From the NCBI RefSeq assembly GCF_051401765.1, contig NW_027480422.1, positions 29,654,001 to 29,718,000 of the forward strand: DNA of 64,000 nucleotides, given 5' to 3'. The translations under genes were made by a program, and so were the position numbers. How positions within the stretch are numbered: the stretch's first letter is position 1; every line of letters starts with the position of its first letter. Below are positions 24,701-38,280 of the stretch, in pieces. The notes beneath the pieces were generated by a model. That model searched no databases. It had not been told where the DNA came from and saw only the letters and a program-made list of their open reading frames with translations. The DNA is from Calliopsis andreniformis. Lineage: Eukaryota > Arthropoda > Insecta > Hymenoptera > Andrenidae.

Positions 24701-27700
24701 AACAACTCCAGACGAATAAAATACAATAAAAATACAACAGTTTTACCAACGTACAACTGGCATAATTGCAACCAGTGTGAAAGATATGGTCAGTACTACG
24801 TTCCGGGCAACCTAGGCTTCACTCTAGGGCGTTGGTCCACCACAACCAATAGTTAGGGCTTAAGAAGTCTATGCCAGAAGCAGCAAATACAAAACAGATA
24901 CAACAGTTTTTCCCTTCTATAACAGGAATAATTGCAACCAGTGTGAAAGCTATGGTCATTTCTACGTTCCGGACAACCTTGGCTTCACTCTAGGGCGTTG
25001 GTACACCAGATCCAATAGTTAGGGCCTAAGAAGTCAACGCCAGGAGCACCAAATACAAAATAAACACAACAGTTTTTCCATCGTATAAAACGAATAATTG
25101 CAACCAGTGTGCAAGTAATGGTCATTCCTACGTTCCGAGCCACCTACACTTCACTCTAGGGCGTTGCTCCACCAGATCGAATAGTTAGGGCCTAAGAAGT
25201 CAACGCTAGAAGCATAAATTACGATATATGTACAACAGTTACTCCATCGTATAACATGAATAATTGCAACCAGTGTGAAAGTGATGACCATTTCTACGTT
25301 CCGGGCAACCTAGGCTTCACTGTAGGGCGTTGGTCCACCACAACCAATAGTTAGGGCTTAAGAAGTCAATGCCAGAAGCACCAAATACAAAATAAATACA
25401 ACAGTTTTTCCCTTCTATAACAGGAATAATTGCAACCAGTGTGAAAGCTATGGTCATTTCTACGTTCCGGGCAACCTAGGCTTCACTCTAGGGCGTTGGT
25501 ACACCAGATCTAATAGTTAGGGCCTAAGAAGTCAACGCCAGGAGCACCAAATACAAAATAAATACAACAGTTTTTCCCTTCTATAACAGGAATAATTGCA
25601 ACCAGTGTGAAAGTGATGATCATTTCTACCTTTCGGGCAACCTAGGCTTCACTCTAGGCCGTTGTACCACAAGGTCGAATAGTTAGGGCCTTAGAAAACA
25701 ACTCCAGACGCATAAAACACAATATAAATAAAACAGTTTTTCCATCGTATAACGGGAATAATTGCAACAAATGTGAAAGTGATGGTCATTTCCACGTTTC
25801 GGGCAACCTAGGCTTCACTCTAGGGCGTTGGTCCACCAGATCCAATAGTTAGGGCCTAAGAGGTCAACGACAGAATCATAAAATACAACAAAGATACAAC
25901 AGCTTTTCCATCGTATAACAGGAATAATTGCAACCAGAGTGAAGGTGATGGTCATTTCTACGTTACGGGCAACCTAGACTTTACCCTAGGGCGATGCTCC
26001 ACCAGATCGAATAGCTAGGGCCTTAGAAGTCAACGCGAGAAGCATAAAATAAAATAAAAATAGAGCAGTTATTCCATCGTATAACAGGAATAATTACAAC
26101 CAGTGCGAAAGAGATGGACATTTCTACGTTCCTTGCAACCTAGACTTCACTCTAGGGCGTTATTCCACCAGGTCGAATAGTTGGGGCCTTAGAAAACATC
26201 TCCAGACGCATTAAATACAATAAAAATACAACAGTTTTACCATCGTATAACTGGCATAATTGCAACCAGTGTGAAAGATATGGTCATTTCTACGTTTCGG
26301 GCAACCTAGGCTTCACCCTCGGGGTTTCTCCACCAGATCGAATAGCTAGGGCCTTAGAAGTCAACGCCAGAAGCATAAAATAAAATAAAAATAGAGCAGT
26401 TATTCCATCGTATAACAGGAATAATTACAACCAGTGTGAAAGAAATGGGCATTTCTACGTTCCGTGCAACCTAGACTTCACTCTAGGGCGTTGCTCCACC
26501 AGGTCGAATAGTTGGGGCCTTAGAAAACAACTCTAGACGAATAAAATACAATAAAAATACAACAGTTTTACCAACGTATAACGGGCATAATTGCAACCAG
26601 TGTGAAATATATGGTCATTACTACGTTCCGGGCAACCTAGGCTTCACTGTAGGGCGTTGGTCCACCACAACCAATAGTTAGGGCTTAAGAAGTCAATGCC
26701 AGAAGCACCAAATACAAAATAAATACAACAGTTTTTCCATCGTATAAAACGAATAATTGCAACCAGTGTGCAAGTAATGGTCATTCCTACGTTCCGAGCC
26801 ACCTACACTTCACTCTAGGGCGTTGCTCCACCAGGTCGAATAGTTGGGGCCTTAGAAAACAACTCCAGACGAATAAAATACAATAAAAATACAACAGTTT
26901 TACCAACGTATAACGGGCATAATTGCAACCAGTGTGAAATATATGGTCATTACTACGTTCCGGGCAACCTAGGCTTCACTCTACGGCGTTGGTCCACCAG
27001 GACCAATAGATAGGGCCTTAGAAAACAACTCCAGACGCATAAAATACAATATGAATACAACAGTTTTTCCACGGTATAAAACGAATAATTGCAACCAGTA
27101 TGAATGTTATGGTCATTTCTACGTTCCGGGCAACCTAGGCTTCACCCTAGGACGTTGTTCCACCAGATCGAATAGTTAGGTCCTAATAAGTCAACGCCAG
27201 AAGCATAAAATACGATATATGTACAACAGCCTTTCCATTGTATCAAACGAATAAGTGCAACCAGTGTGAAAGCAATGGCCATTTCTACGTTCCGGGCATC
27301 GTAGACTTAACTGTAGGGCGTTGCTCCACCAGATCGAATAGCTAGGGCCTTAGAAGTCAACGCGAGAAGCATAAAATAAAATAAAAATAGAGCAGTTATT
27401 CCAGCGTATAACAGGAATAATTACAACCAGTGTGAAAGAGATGGACATTTCTACGTTCCTTGCAACCTAGACTTCACTCTAGGGCGTTATTCCACCAGGT
27501 CGAATAGTTGGGGCCTTAGAAAACAACTCCAGACGCATAAAATACAATAAAAATACAACAGTTTTACCATCGTATAACTGGCATAATTGCAACCAGTGTG
27601 AAAGATATGGTCATTTCTACGTTCCGGGCAACCTAGGCTTCACTCTAGGGCGTTGGTACACCAGATGTAATAGTTAGGGCCTAAGAAGTCAACGCCAGGA

Positions 27701-28137
27701 GCACCAAATACAAAATAAATACAACAGTTTTTCCCTTCTATAACAGGAATAATTGCAACCAGTGTGAAAGTGATGATCATTTCTACCTTTCGGGCAACCT
27801 AGGCTTCACTCTAGGCCGTTGTACCACAAGGTCGAATAGTTAGGGCCTTAGAAAACAACTCCAGACGCATAAAACACAATATAAATAAAACAGTTTTTCC
27901 ACGGTATAAAACGAATAATTGCAACCAGTATGAAAATTATGGTCATTTCTACGTTCCGGGCAACCTAGGCTTCACCCTCGGGGTTTCTCCACCAGGTCGA
28001 ATAGCTAGGGCCTTAGAAGTCAACGCCAGAAGCATAAAATAAAATAAAAATACGACAGTTTTACCATCGTATAACTGGCACAGTTGCAACCAGTGTGAAA
28101 GATATGGTCATTTCTACGTTCCGGGCAACCTAGGCTT
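21785..28137 (+). repeat. Reshuffled satellite monomers without a simple tandem unit
   Basis: This is the same 166-bp satellite. Multi-monomer segments recur at a distance: 21.81-22.37 kb resembles 15.0-15.56 kb (offset 6801), 23.33-23.70 kb resembles 26.98-27.33 kb (offset 3651), 25.50-25.70 kb resembles 27.66-27.86 kb (offset 2157), and 26.0-26.29 kb resembles 27.33-27.62 kb. I see no gene or unique sequence. Confidence 0.85.
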
Positions 28138-30125
28138 CACTCTAGGGCGTTGATCCACCAGATCGAATAGTTAGGGCCTTAGAAGTCAATGCCAGATGCA
28201 TAAAATACAATAAAAATACAACAGTTTTTCCATCGTATAACGGGAATAATTGCAACAAATGTGAAAGTGATGGTCATTTCCACGTTCCGGCAACCTAGGC
28301 TTCACTCTAGTCCGTTGGTCCACCAGATCCAATAGTTAGGGCCTAAGAAGTCAACGCCAGAAACATAAAATACAATAGAAATACAACAGCTTTTCCATCG
28401 TATATAATGTATATTTGCAAACAGTGTGAAAGTAATGGTCATTTCTACGTTCCGGGCAACCTAGGCTTCACTCCAGAGCGTTGATCCACCAGATCGATTA
28501 GCTAGGGCCTTAGAAGGCAACGCCCGAAACAAAAATACAATAAAAATACAACAGTTTTTCCATCGTATAACGGGAATAATTGCAACAAATGTGAACATGA
28601 TGGTCATTTCCACGATCCAGGCAACCTATTCTTCACCCTAGGGCGTTCCTCCACCAGATCCAATAGTTAGGGCCTAAGAAGTCAATGACAGAAGCATAAA
28701 ATACAATATAAATACATCAGTTTTTCCCTTGTATAACAGGAATAATTGCAACCAGTGTGAAAGGTATGGTCATTTCTACGTTCCGGGCAACCTAGGCTTC
28801 ACTCTAGGTCGTTGCTCCACAACATCGAATAGCTACGGCCTTAGGATTCAACGCCAGAGGCATAAAATACAAAATAAATACAACAGTTTTTCCATCGTAT
28901 AACAAGAATAATTGCAACCAGTGTTAAAGTGATGGTCATTTCTAAGTTCCGGGCAACCGAGGCTTCACTCTAGGGCGTTGATCCACCTGATCGAATAGTT
29001 AGGGCCTTAGAAGTCAATGCTAGATGCATAAAATACAATAAAAACACAACAGTTTTTCCATCGTATAACGGGAACAATTGCAACAAATGTGAAAGTGTTG
29101 GTCATTTCCACGTTCCGGCCAACCTAGGCTTCACTCTAGGGCGTTGATCCACCAGATCGAATAGTTAGGGCCTTAGAAGTCAATGCCAGATGCATAAAAT
29201 ACAATAAAAATACAACAGTTTTTCCATCGTATAACGGGAATAATTGCAACAAATGTGAAAGTGATGGTCATTTCCACGTTCCGGCAACCTAGGCTTCACT
29301 CTAGTCCGTTGGTCCACCAGATCCAATAGTTAGGGCCTAAGAAGTCAACGCCAGAAACTTAAAATACAATATAAATACAACAGCTTTTCCATCGTATATA
29401 ATGTATATTTGCAAACAGTGTGAAAGTAATGGTCATTTCTACGTTCCGGGCAACCTAGGCTTCACTCCAGAGCGTTGATCCACCAGATCGATTAGCTAGG
29501 GCCTTAGAAGGCAACGCCCGAAACAAAAATACAATAAAAATACAACAGTTTTTCCATCGTACAACGGGAATAATTGCAACAAATGTGAACATGATGGTCA
29601 TTTCCACGATCCAGGCAACCTATTCTTCACTCTAGGGCGTTCCTCCACCAGATCCAATAGTTAGGGCCTAAGAAGTCAACGACAGAAGCATAAAATACAA
29701 TAAAGATACAACAGCTTTTCCATCGTATAACAGGAATAATTGCAGCCAGAGTGAAGGTGCTGGTTATTTCTACGTTCCGGGCAACCCTGGCTTCACCCTA
29801 GGGCGTTGCTCCACAAGATCGAATAGCTAGGGCCTTAGAAGTCAACGCCAGAAGCATAAACTAAAATAATAATAGTGCAGTTATTCCATCGTATAACAGG
29901 AATAATTACAACCACTGTGAAAGAAATGGGCATTTCTACGTTCCGTGCAACCTAGACTTCACTCTCGGGCGTTGGTCCACCAGGTCGAATAGTTGGGGCC
30001 TTTGAAAACAACTCCAGGCGCATAAAATACAATAAAAATACGACAGTTTTACCATCGTATAACTGGCACAGTTGCAACCAGTGTGAAAGATATGGTCATT
30101 TCTACGTTCCGGGCAACCTAGGCTT
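28138..30125 (+). repeat. Tandem six-monomer repeat related to the 19-21 kb unit, about 994 bp
   Basis: The TAGTCCGTTGGTCC marker falls at 28308 and 29302, 994 bases apart (6 x 166 less 2). The content matches part of the eight-monomer unit at 19.1-21.8 kb. The copies depart after about 28.68 kb in the first and 30.12 kb in the second. Confidence 0.8.
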
Positions 30126-32885
30126 CACTCTAGAGCGCTGCTTCACCAGATCGAATAGCTACGGCCTTAGAGGTCAATGCCAGAGGCATAAAATAATATA
30201 AAAATACAACACTTGTTCCATCGTATAACAGGAATAATTACAACCAGTGTGAAAGTGATGGACATTTCTGCATTCCGGGCAACCTAGGCTTCACTCAAGG
30301 GCGTTGCTCCTCCAGATAGAATAGTTAGGGCCTTAGAAGTCAACGCCCGAAGCATAAAGTACAATACAAATACTACAGTTACTCCATCGTATAACAGGAA
30401 TAATTACGACCAGTGTGAACGTAATGGGCATTTCCACGTTCCGTGCAATCTAGGCTACAACCTAGGGCGTTGCTCCACCAGGTCGAATAGTTGGCGCCTT
30501 AGAAAACAACACCAGACGCATAAAATACAATATCAATGCAACAGTTTTTCCATCGTATAAAAAGAATAATTGCAACCAGTGTAAAAGTAATGGTCATTTC
30601 TACGTTTCTGGCAACATAGGCTGTACTCTTGAACGTTGCCCCATGAGATCGAATATCTAGGACCTTAGAATAAAACGCCAGAAGCATAAAATGCAATAAA
30701 AATGCAACAGTCTTACCATCGTATAAAACGAATAATTGCAACCAGTATGAAAGTTATTGCCATTTCTACGTGCCGGGCAACCTAGTCTTCACTCTAGGGC
30801 GTTGCTCCACCAGATCGAATAGTTAGGGCCTTCGAAGTGAACGCCCGAAACATAAAATCCAATAAAAATACAAAAGTTTTTCCATCGTATATCGGGAATA
30901 ATTGCAACCAGTGTGAAAGTGATGGTCATTTCTACGTTCCGGGTAGCCTAGGCTTCTCTCTAGGCCGCTGGTCCACCAGATCCAGTAGTTAGGGCCTAAG
31001 AAGTCAACCCCTGAAGCACCACATACAAAATAAATACAACAGTTTTTCATCGTATAATAGGAATAATTGCAAGCAGCGTGAAAGTAATGGCCATTTCTAC
31101 GATCTGGGCAACCTAGGCTTTACTCGAGGGCGTTGCTCCACCAGATCCAATTGTTAGGGCCTTAGAAGTCATCGACCGAAGCATAAAGAACAATACAAAT
31201 ACTACAGTTATTCCATCGTATAACAGGAATAATTACGACCAGTGTGAACGTAATGGGCATTTCCACGTTCCGTGCAACCTAGGCTTGACTCTAGGGCGTT
31301 GCTCCACTTGGTCGAATAGTTAGGGCCTTAGAAAACAGCGCCAGAAGCATAAAATACAATATAAATACAACAGTTTTACCATCGTATAAAACGAATAATT
31401 GCAACCAGTATGAAAGTTATTGTCATTTCTACGTTCCGGGCAACCTAGGCTTCACCCTAGGGCGTTGCTCCACCAGATCCAATAGTCAGTGGCTTAGAAG
31501 TCAACGCCCGAAGCATAAAATACAATAAAAATACAACAGTTTTTTCATCGTATAACAGGAATAATTGCAACCAGAGTGAAAGTCATGGTCATTTCTACGT
31601 TCCGGGCGACCAAGGCTTCACTCTGGGGCGTTGGTCCACCATATCGAAAAGTTACGGCCTAAGAAGCCAACGCCAGAAGCATAAAATACAAAATAAGTAC
31701 AATAGTTTTTCCATCGTCTAAAACGAATAATTGCACGAGTGTAAAACGTATGGTCATTTCTACGTGCCGGGCAACCTAGGCTTCACTCTAGGGCGTTGCT
31801 CCACCAGATCGAATAGCTAGGGCCTTCGACGTCAACGCCCGAAATATAAAATACAATAAAAATACAAAATTTTTCCATCGTATAACGGGAATAATTGCAG
31901 CCAGTGTGAAAGTTATGGTCATTTCTACGTTCCGCGCAGCCTAGGCTTCACCCTAGGGCGTTGCTCCACCAGATCGAATAGCTACGGACTTAGAACTCAA
32001 CGCCAGAAGCATAAAGTACAATACAAATACTACAGTTACTCCATCGTATAACAGGAATAATTACGACCAGTGTGAACGTAATGGGCATTTCCACGTTCCG
32101 TGCAATCTAGGCTTCAACCTAGGGCGTTGCTCCACCAGGTCGAATAGTTGGCGCCTTAGAAAACAACACCAGACGCATAAAATACAATATCAATGCAACA
32201 GTTTTTCCATCGTATAAAAAGAATAATTGCAACCAGTGTAAAAGTAATGGTCATTTCTACGTTTCGGGCAACCTAGGCTTCACTCGAGGGCGTTGCTCCA
32301 CCACATCGAATAGCTACGGCCTTAGAAGTCAACGCCAGAAGCATAAAATACAATATAAATACAGCAGCTTTTCCATCGTATAAAATGAATAATTGGAAAC
32401 AGCGTTAAAGTAATGGTCATTTCTACGTTCCGGGCAACCTAGGCTTCACCCTAGGGCGTTGCTCCACCAGATGCAATAGTCAGTAGCTTAGAAGTCAACG
32501 CCCGAACCATAAAATAGAATAAAAACGCAACAGTTTTTCCATCGTATAGCATGAATAATTGCAACCAGTGTAAAAGTAATGGTCATTTCTACGTTCCGGG
32601 CAACCTAGGCTCCAATCTAGGGCGTTGCCCCACCACATCGAATAGCTACGGCCTTAGAAGTCAACGCCCGAAACATAAAATACAATAAAAATACAAAAGT
32701 TTTTCCATCGTATAACGGGAATAATTGCAACCAGTGTGAAAGTTATGGTCATTTCTACGTTCCGGGCAGCCTAGGCTTCACTCTAGGCCGTTGGTCCACC
32801 AGATCCAGTAGTTAGGGCCTAAGAAGCCAGCGCCAGAAGTACCAAATACAAAATAAATACAACAGTTTTTCCATCGTATAAAACG

Positions 32886-33547
32886 AATAATTGCAACCAG
32901 TGTGAAAGTAATGGTCATTTCTACGTTCCGGACAACCTAGGCTTCACTCTACGACGTTGGTGCACCAGATCGAATATTTAGGGCCTAAGAAGTCAACGCC
33001 AGAAGCATAAAATACAAAACAAATACAACAGCTTTTCCATCGTATAACAGGAATAACTGCAACCAGTGTGAAAGTACAGGTCAGTTCTACGTTCCGTGCA
33101 ACCTAGGCTCCACCCTAGGGCGTTGCTCCACCAGATCGAATAGCTACGGACTTACAATTCAACGCCAGAAGCATAAAATACAACAAAAATACAATAGTTT
33201 TTCATCGTATAACAGGAATAATTGCAACCAGTGTGAAAGTAATGGTCATTTCTACGTTCCGGACAACCTAGGCTTCACTCTACGACGTTGGTGCACCAGA
33301 TCGAATATTTAGGGCCTAAGAAGTCAACGCCAGAAGCATAAAATACAAAACAAATACAACAGCTTTTCCATCGTATAACAGGAATAACTGCAACCAGTGT
33401 GAAAGTACAGGTCAGTTCTACGTTCCGTGCAACCTAGGCTCCACCCTAGGGCGTTGCTCCACCAGATCGAATAGCTACGGACTTACAATTCAACGCCAGA
33501 AGCATAAAATACAATAAAAATACAATAGTTTTTCATCGTATAACAGG
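32886..33547 (+). repeat. Tandem dimer duplication, 331 bp x 2
   Basis: Bases 32886-33216 and 33217-33547 match at 331 bases (2 x 166 less 1), sharing the markers CTACGACGTTGGTGCACC and ACAGGTCAGTTC. One difference is visible, a C/T in the ACAACAAAA versus ACAATAAAA segment. This is a recent two-monomer exchange. Confidence 0.88.
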
Positions 33548-36115
33548 AATAATTGCAACCAGCGTAAAAGTAAAGGCCATTGCTACGATCCGGGCAACCT
33601 AGGCTTCACTCGAAGGCGTTGCCCCACCACATCGATTAGCTACGGCCTTAGAAGTCAACGCCAGAAGCATAAAATACAATATAAATACAGCAGCTTTTCC
33701 ATCGTATAAAATGAATAATTTTAAACAGTGTGAAAGTAATGGTCATTTCTACGTTCCGGGCAACCTAGGCTCCACTCTAGGGCGTTGCTCCACCAGATCG
33801 AATGGCTAGGGCCTAAGAAGTCAACGCCCGATGAATAAAATACAATAAAAATACAAAAGTTTTTTCATCGTATAACAGGAATAATTGCAACCAGAGTGAA
33901 AGACATGGTCATTTCTACGTTCCGGGCGACCAAGGCTTCACTCTGGGGCGTTGGTCCACCACATCGAAAACTTACGGCCTAAGAAGTCAACGCCAGAAGC
34001 ATAAAATACAAAATAAGTACAATAGTTTTTCCATCGTCTAAAACGAATAATTGCACGAGTGTGAAAGGTATGGTCATTTCCACGTGCCGGGCAACCTAGG
34101 CTTCACTCTAGGGCGTTGCTCCACCAGATCGAATAGCTAGGGCCTTCGACCTCAACGCCCGAAACATAAAATACAATAAAAATACAAAAGTTTTTCCATC
34201 GTATAACGGGAATAATTGCAACCAGTGTGAAAGTTATGGTCATTTCTACGTTCCGGCAGCCTAGGCTTCACTCTAGGGCGTAGATCCACCAGATCCAGTA
34301 GTTAGGGCCTAAGAAGTCAACGCCAGAAGCACCAGATACAAAATAAATACAACAGCTTTTCCATCGTATAAACCGAATAATTGCACGAGTGTGAAAGGTA
34401 TGGTCATTTCTACGTACCGGGCAACCTAGTCTTCACTCTAGGGCGTTGCTCCACCAGATCGAATAGTTAGGGCATAAGAAGTCAACGCCAGGAGCACCAA
34501 ATACAAACCAAATACAACAGTTTTTCCATCGTATAAAACGAACAATTGCAACCAGTGTGAAGGTAATGGTCATTTCTACGTTCCTGGCACCTAGGCTTCA
34601 CTCTAGTTCGTTTTTCCACCAGATCGAATAGTTAGGGCCTAAGAAGTCAATGCCAGAAGCATAAAATACAATATAAATTCAACAGTTTTTCCACGGTATT
34701 ACAGGAATAATTGCAACCAGTGTGAAAGATATGGTCATTTCTATGTTCCGGGCAACCTAGGCTCCACTCTAGGGCGTTTCTCCAACAAATTGAATAGCTA
34801 GGGCCTCAGAAGTCATCGCCCGAAGCATAAAATACAATAAAAATACAACAGTTTTTCACACTATATCAGGAATAATTGCAACCAGAGTGAAAGTCATGGT
34901 CATTTCTACGTTCCGGGCGACCAAGGCTTCACTCTGGGGCGTTGCTCCACCAGATCGAAAAGCTACGGCCTAAGAAGTCAACGCCAGGAGCATAAAATAC
35001 AAAATAAATACAATAGTTTTTCCATCGTCTAAACCGAATAATTGCACGAGTGTGAAAGGTATGGTCATTTCTACGTACCGGGCAACCTAGTCTTCACTCT
35101 AGGGCGTTGCTCCACCAGATCGAATAGTTAGGGCCTTCGAAGTCAACGCCCGAAACATAAAATCCAATAAAAATACAAAAGTTTTTCCATCGTATATCGG
35201 GAATAATTGCAACCAGTGTGAAAGTGATGGTCATTTCTACGTTCCGGGCAGCCTAGGCTTCTCTCTAGGCCGCTGGTCCACCAGATCCAGTAGTTAGGGC
35301 CTAAGAAGTCAACGCCAGAAGCACCAGATACAAAATAAATACAACAGTTTTTCCATCGTATAAAACGAATAATTGCAATCAGTGTGAAAGTAATGGTCAT
35401 TTCTACGTTCCGGGCAACCTAGTCTTCACTCTAGGGCGTTGCTCCACCAAATCGAATATTTAGGGCCGAAGAAGTCAACGCCAGAACCATAAAATACAAA
35501 AAAAATACAACAGTTTTTCCATCGTATAACAGGAATAACTGCAACCAGTGTGAAAGTACTGGTCATTTCTACGTTCCGTGCAACCTAGGCTTCACCCTAG
35601 GGCGTTGCTCCACCAGATCGAATAGCTACGGACTTAGAATTCAACGCCAGAAGCATAAAATACAATAAAAATACAACAGTTTTTCATCGTATAACAGGAA
35701 TAATTGCAACCAGCGTGACAGTAAAGGCCATTGCTACGATCCGGGCAACCTAGGCTTCACTGGAGGGCGTTGCTCCACCACGTCGAATAGCAACGGCCTT
35801 AGAAGTCAACGCCAGAAGCATAAAATACAATATAAATACAGCAGCTTTTCCATCGTATAAAATGAATAATTGCAACCAGTGTGAAAGTAATGGTCATTTC
35901 TACGTTCCGGGCGACCAAGGCTTCACTCTGGGGCGTTGGTCCACCAGATCGAAAAGTTACGCCCTAAGAAGTCAACGCCAGAAGCATAAAATACAAAATA
36001 AGTACAATAGTTTTTCCATCGTCTAAAACGAATAATTGCACGAGTGTATAAGGTATGGTCATTTCTACGTGCCGGGCAACCTAGGCTTCACTCTAGGGCG
36101 TTGCTCCACCAGATC

Positions 36116-36779
36116 GAATAGCTAGGGCCTTCGACGTCAACGCCCGAAACATAAAATACAATAAAGATACAAAAGTATTTCCATCGTATGACGGGAATAA
36201 TTGCAACCAGTGTGAAAGTTATGGTCATTTCTACGTTCCGGGCAGCCTAGGCTTCACTCTAGGCCGTTGGTCTACCAGATCCAGTAGTTAGGGCCTAAGA
36301 AGTCAACGCCAGAAACATAAAGTACAAAACAAATACAACAGTTTTTCCATCGTATAACAGGAATAACTGCAACCAGTGTGAAAGTACTGGTCATTTCTAC
36401 GTTCCGTGCAACCTAGGCTTCACCCTAGGGCGTTGCTCCACCAGTTCGAATAGCTAGGGCCTTCGACGTCAACGCCCGAAACATAAAATACAATAAAGAT
36501 ACAAAAGTATTTCCATCGTATAACGGGAATAATTGCAACCAGTGTGAAAGTTATGGTCATTTCTACGTTCCGGGCAGCCTAGGCTTCACTCTAGGCCGTT
36601 GGTCTACCAGATCCAGTAGTTAGGGCCTAAGAAGTCAACGCCAGAAACATAAAATACAAAACAAATACAACAGTTTTTCCATCGTATAACAGGAATAACT
36701 GCAACCAGTGTGAAAGTACTGGTCATTTCTACGTTCCGTGCAACCTAGGCTTCACCCTAGGGCGTTGCTCCACCAGATC
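36116..36779 (+). repeat. Tandem dimer duplication, 332 bp x 2
   Basis: Bases about 36116-36447 and 36448-36779 match at exactly 332 bases. Both contain the rare CTTCGACGTC, ATACAAAAGTATTTCC and GGTCTACCAG variants. Visible differences are GTATGACGGG against GTATAACGGG and CATAAAGTAC against CATAAAATAC. Confidence 0.87.
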
Positions 36780-38280
36780 GAATAGCTACGGACTTAGAAT
36801 TCAACGCCAGAAGCATAATATACAATAAAAATACAACAGTTTTTCATCGTATAATAGGAATAATTGCAACCAGCGTGAAAGTAATGGCCATTTCTACGAT
36901 TCGGGCAAACTAGGCTTCACTCGTGGGCGTTGCTCCACCAGGTCGAATAGATAGCGCCTTAGAAAACAACTCCAGACGCATAAAATACAATAAAAATACA
37001 ACAGCTTTTCCATCGTCTAAAAGGAATAATTGATACCAGAGTAAAAGTGAAGGTCATTTCTACGTTCCGGGCGACCTAGGCTTCACTCTGGGGCGTTCGT
37101 CCAGAAGATCAAATAGTTGGGGCCTAAGAAGTCAACGCCATAAGCTTAAAATACAAAATAAATACAATAGTTTTTCCATCGTATAAAACGAATAATTGCA
37201 CGAGTATGTAAGGTATGGTCATTTCTACGTTCCGGGCAACCTAGGCTTCACTCTAGGGCGCTGCTCCACCAGATCGTATAGCTAGGACCTTAGATGTCAA
37301 GGCCAGAAGCATAAAATACAATATAAATACAACAGTTTTTCCACCGTATAACAGGAATAATTCCAAACAGTGTGAAAGTAATGCTCATTTCTACATTCCT
37401 GGCAACATAGGCTTCGCTCTAGGGCGTTGCTCCACCACGTTGAATAGCTACGGCCTTAGAAGTCAACGCCTGAAGCATAAAATGCAATAAAGATACAAAA
37501 GTTTTTTCATCGTATGAAACGAATAATTGCAACCAGTATGAAGGTTATGGTCATTTCTACGTGTCGGGCAACATAGGCTTCACTCTTGGACGTTGCCCCA
37601 CGAGATCGAATAACTAGGACATTAGAAGTCAACGCCAGACGCATAAAATACAATAAAAATACAACATTTTTTCCATCGTATAGCATGAATAATTGCAACC
37701 AGAGTGAAAGTGATGGTCATTTCTACGTTCCAGGCAACCTAGGCTTAACTTTAGGGCGTTGCTCCACCAGATCGGATAGTTAGGTCCTAAGAAGTCAACA
37801 CCAGAAGCATAAAATACAATAAAAATACAGCAGTTTTTCCATCGTATAACAGGAGTAATTGAAACCCGTATGAAAGTGATGGGCATTTTTACGTTCAGGG
37901 CAACCTAGGCTTCACTCTAGGGCGTTGATCCACCATATCGAATAGCTACGGCCTTAGAAGTCAACGCCAGAAGCATAAAATACAATATAAATGCAACAGT
38001 TTTTCCATTGTATAAAACGAATAATTGCAACCAGTCTGAAAGTTATGGTCATTTCTACGTTCCGGGCAACCTAGGCTTCACCCTAGGGCGTTGCTCCACC
38101 AGATCCAATACTTAGGGCCTCAGAAGTCAACGCCAGAAGCTTAAAATACATTAAAAATACAACAGTCTTTCCATCGTATGACAGGAATAATTGCAACCAG
38201 TGGGAAAGTAACAGACATTTCTACGTTCCGGGCAACCTAGGCTTCACTCTAGGGCGTTCCCCACCAGACCGAATAGCTAG

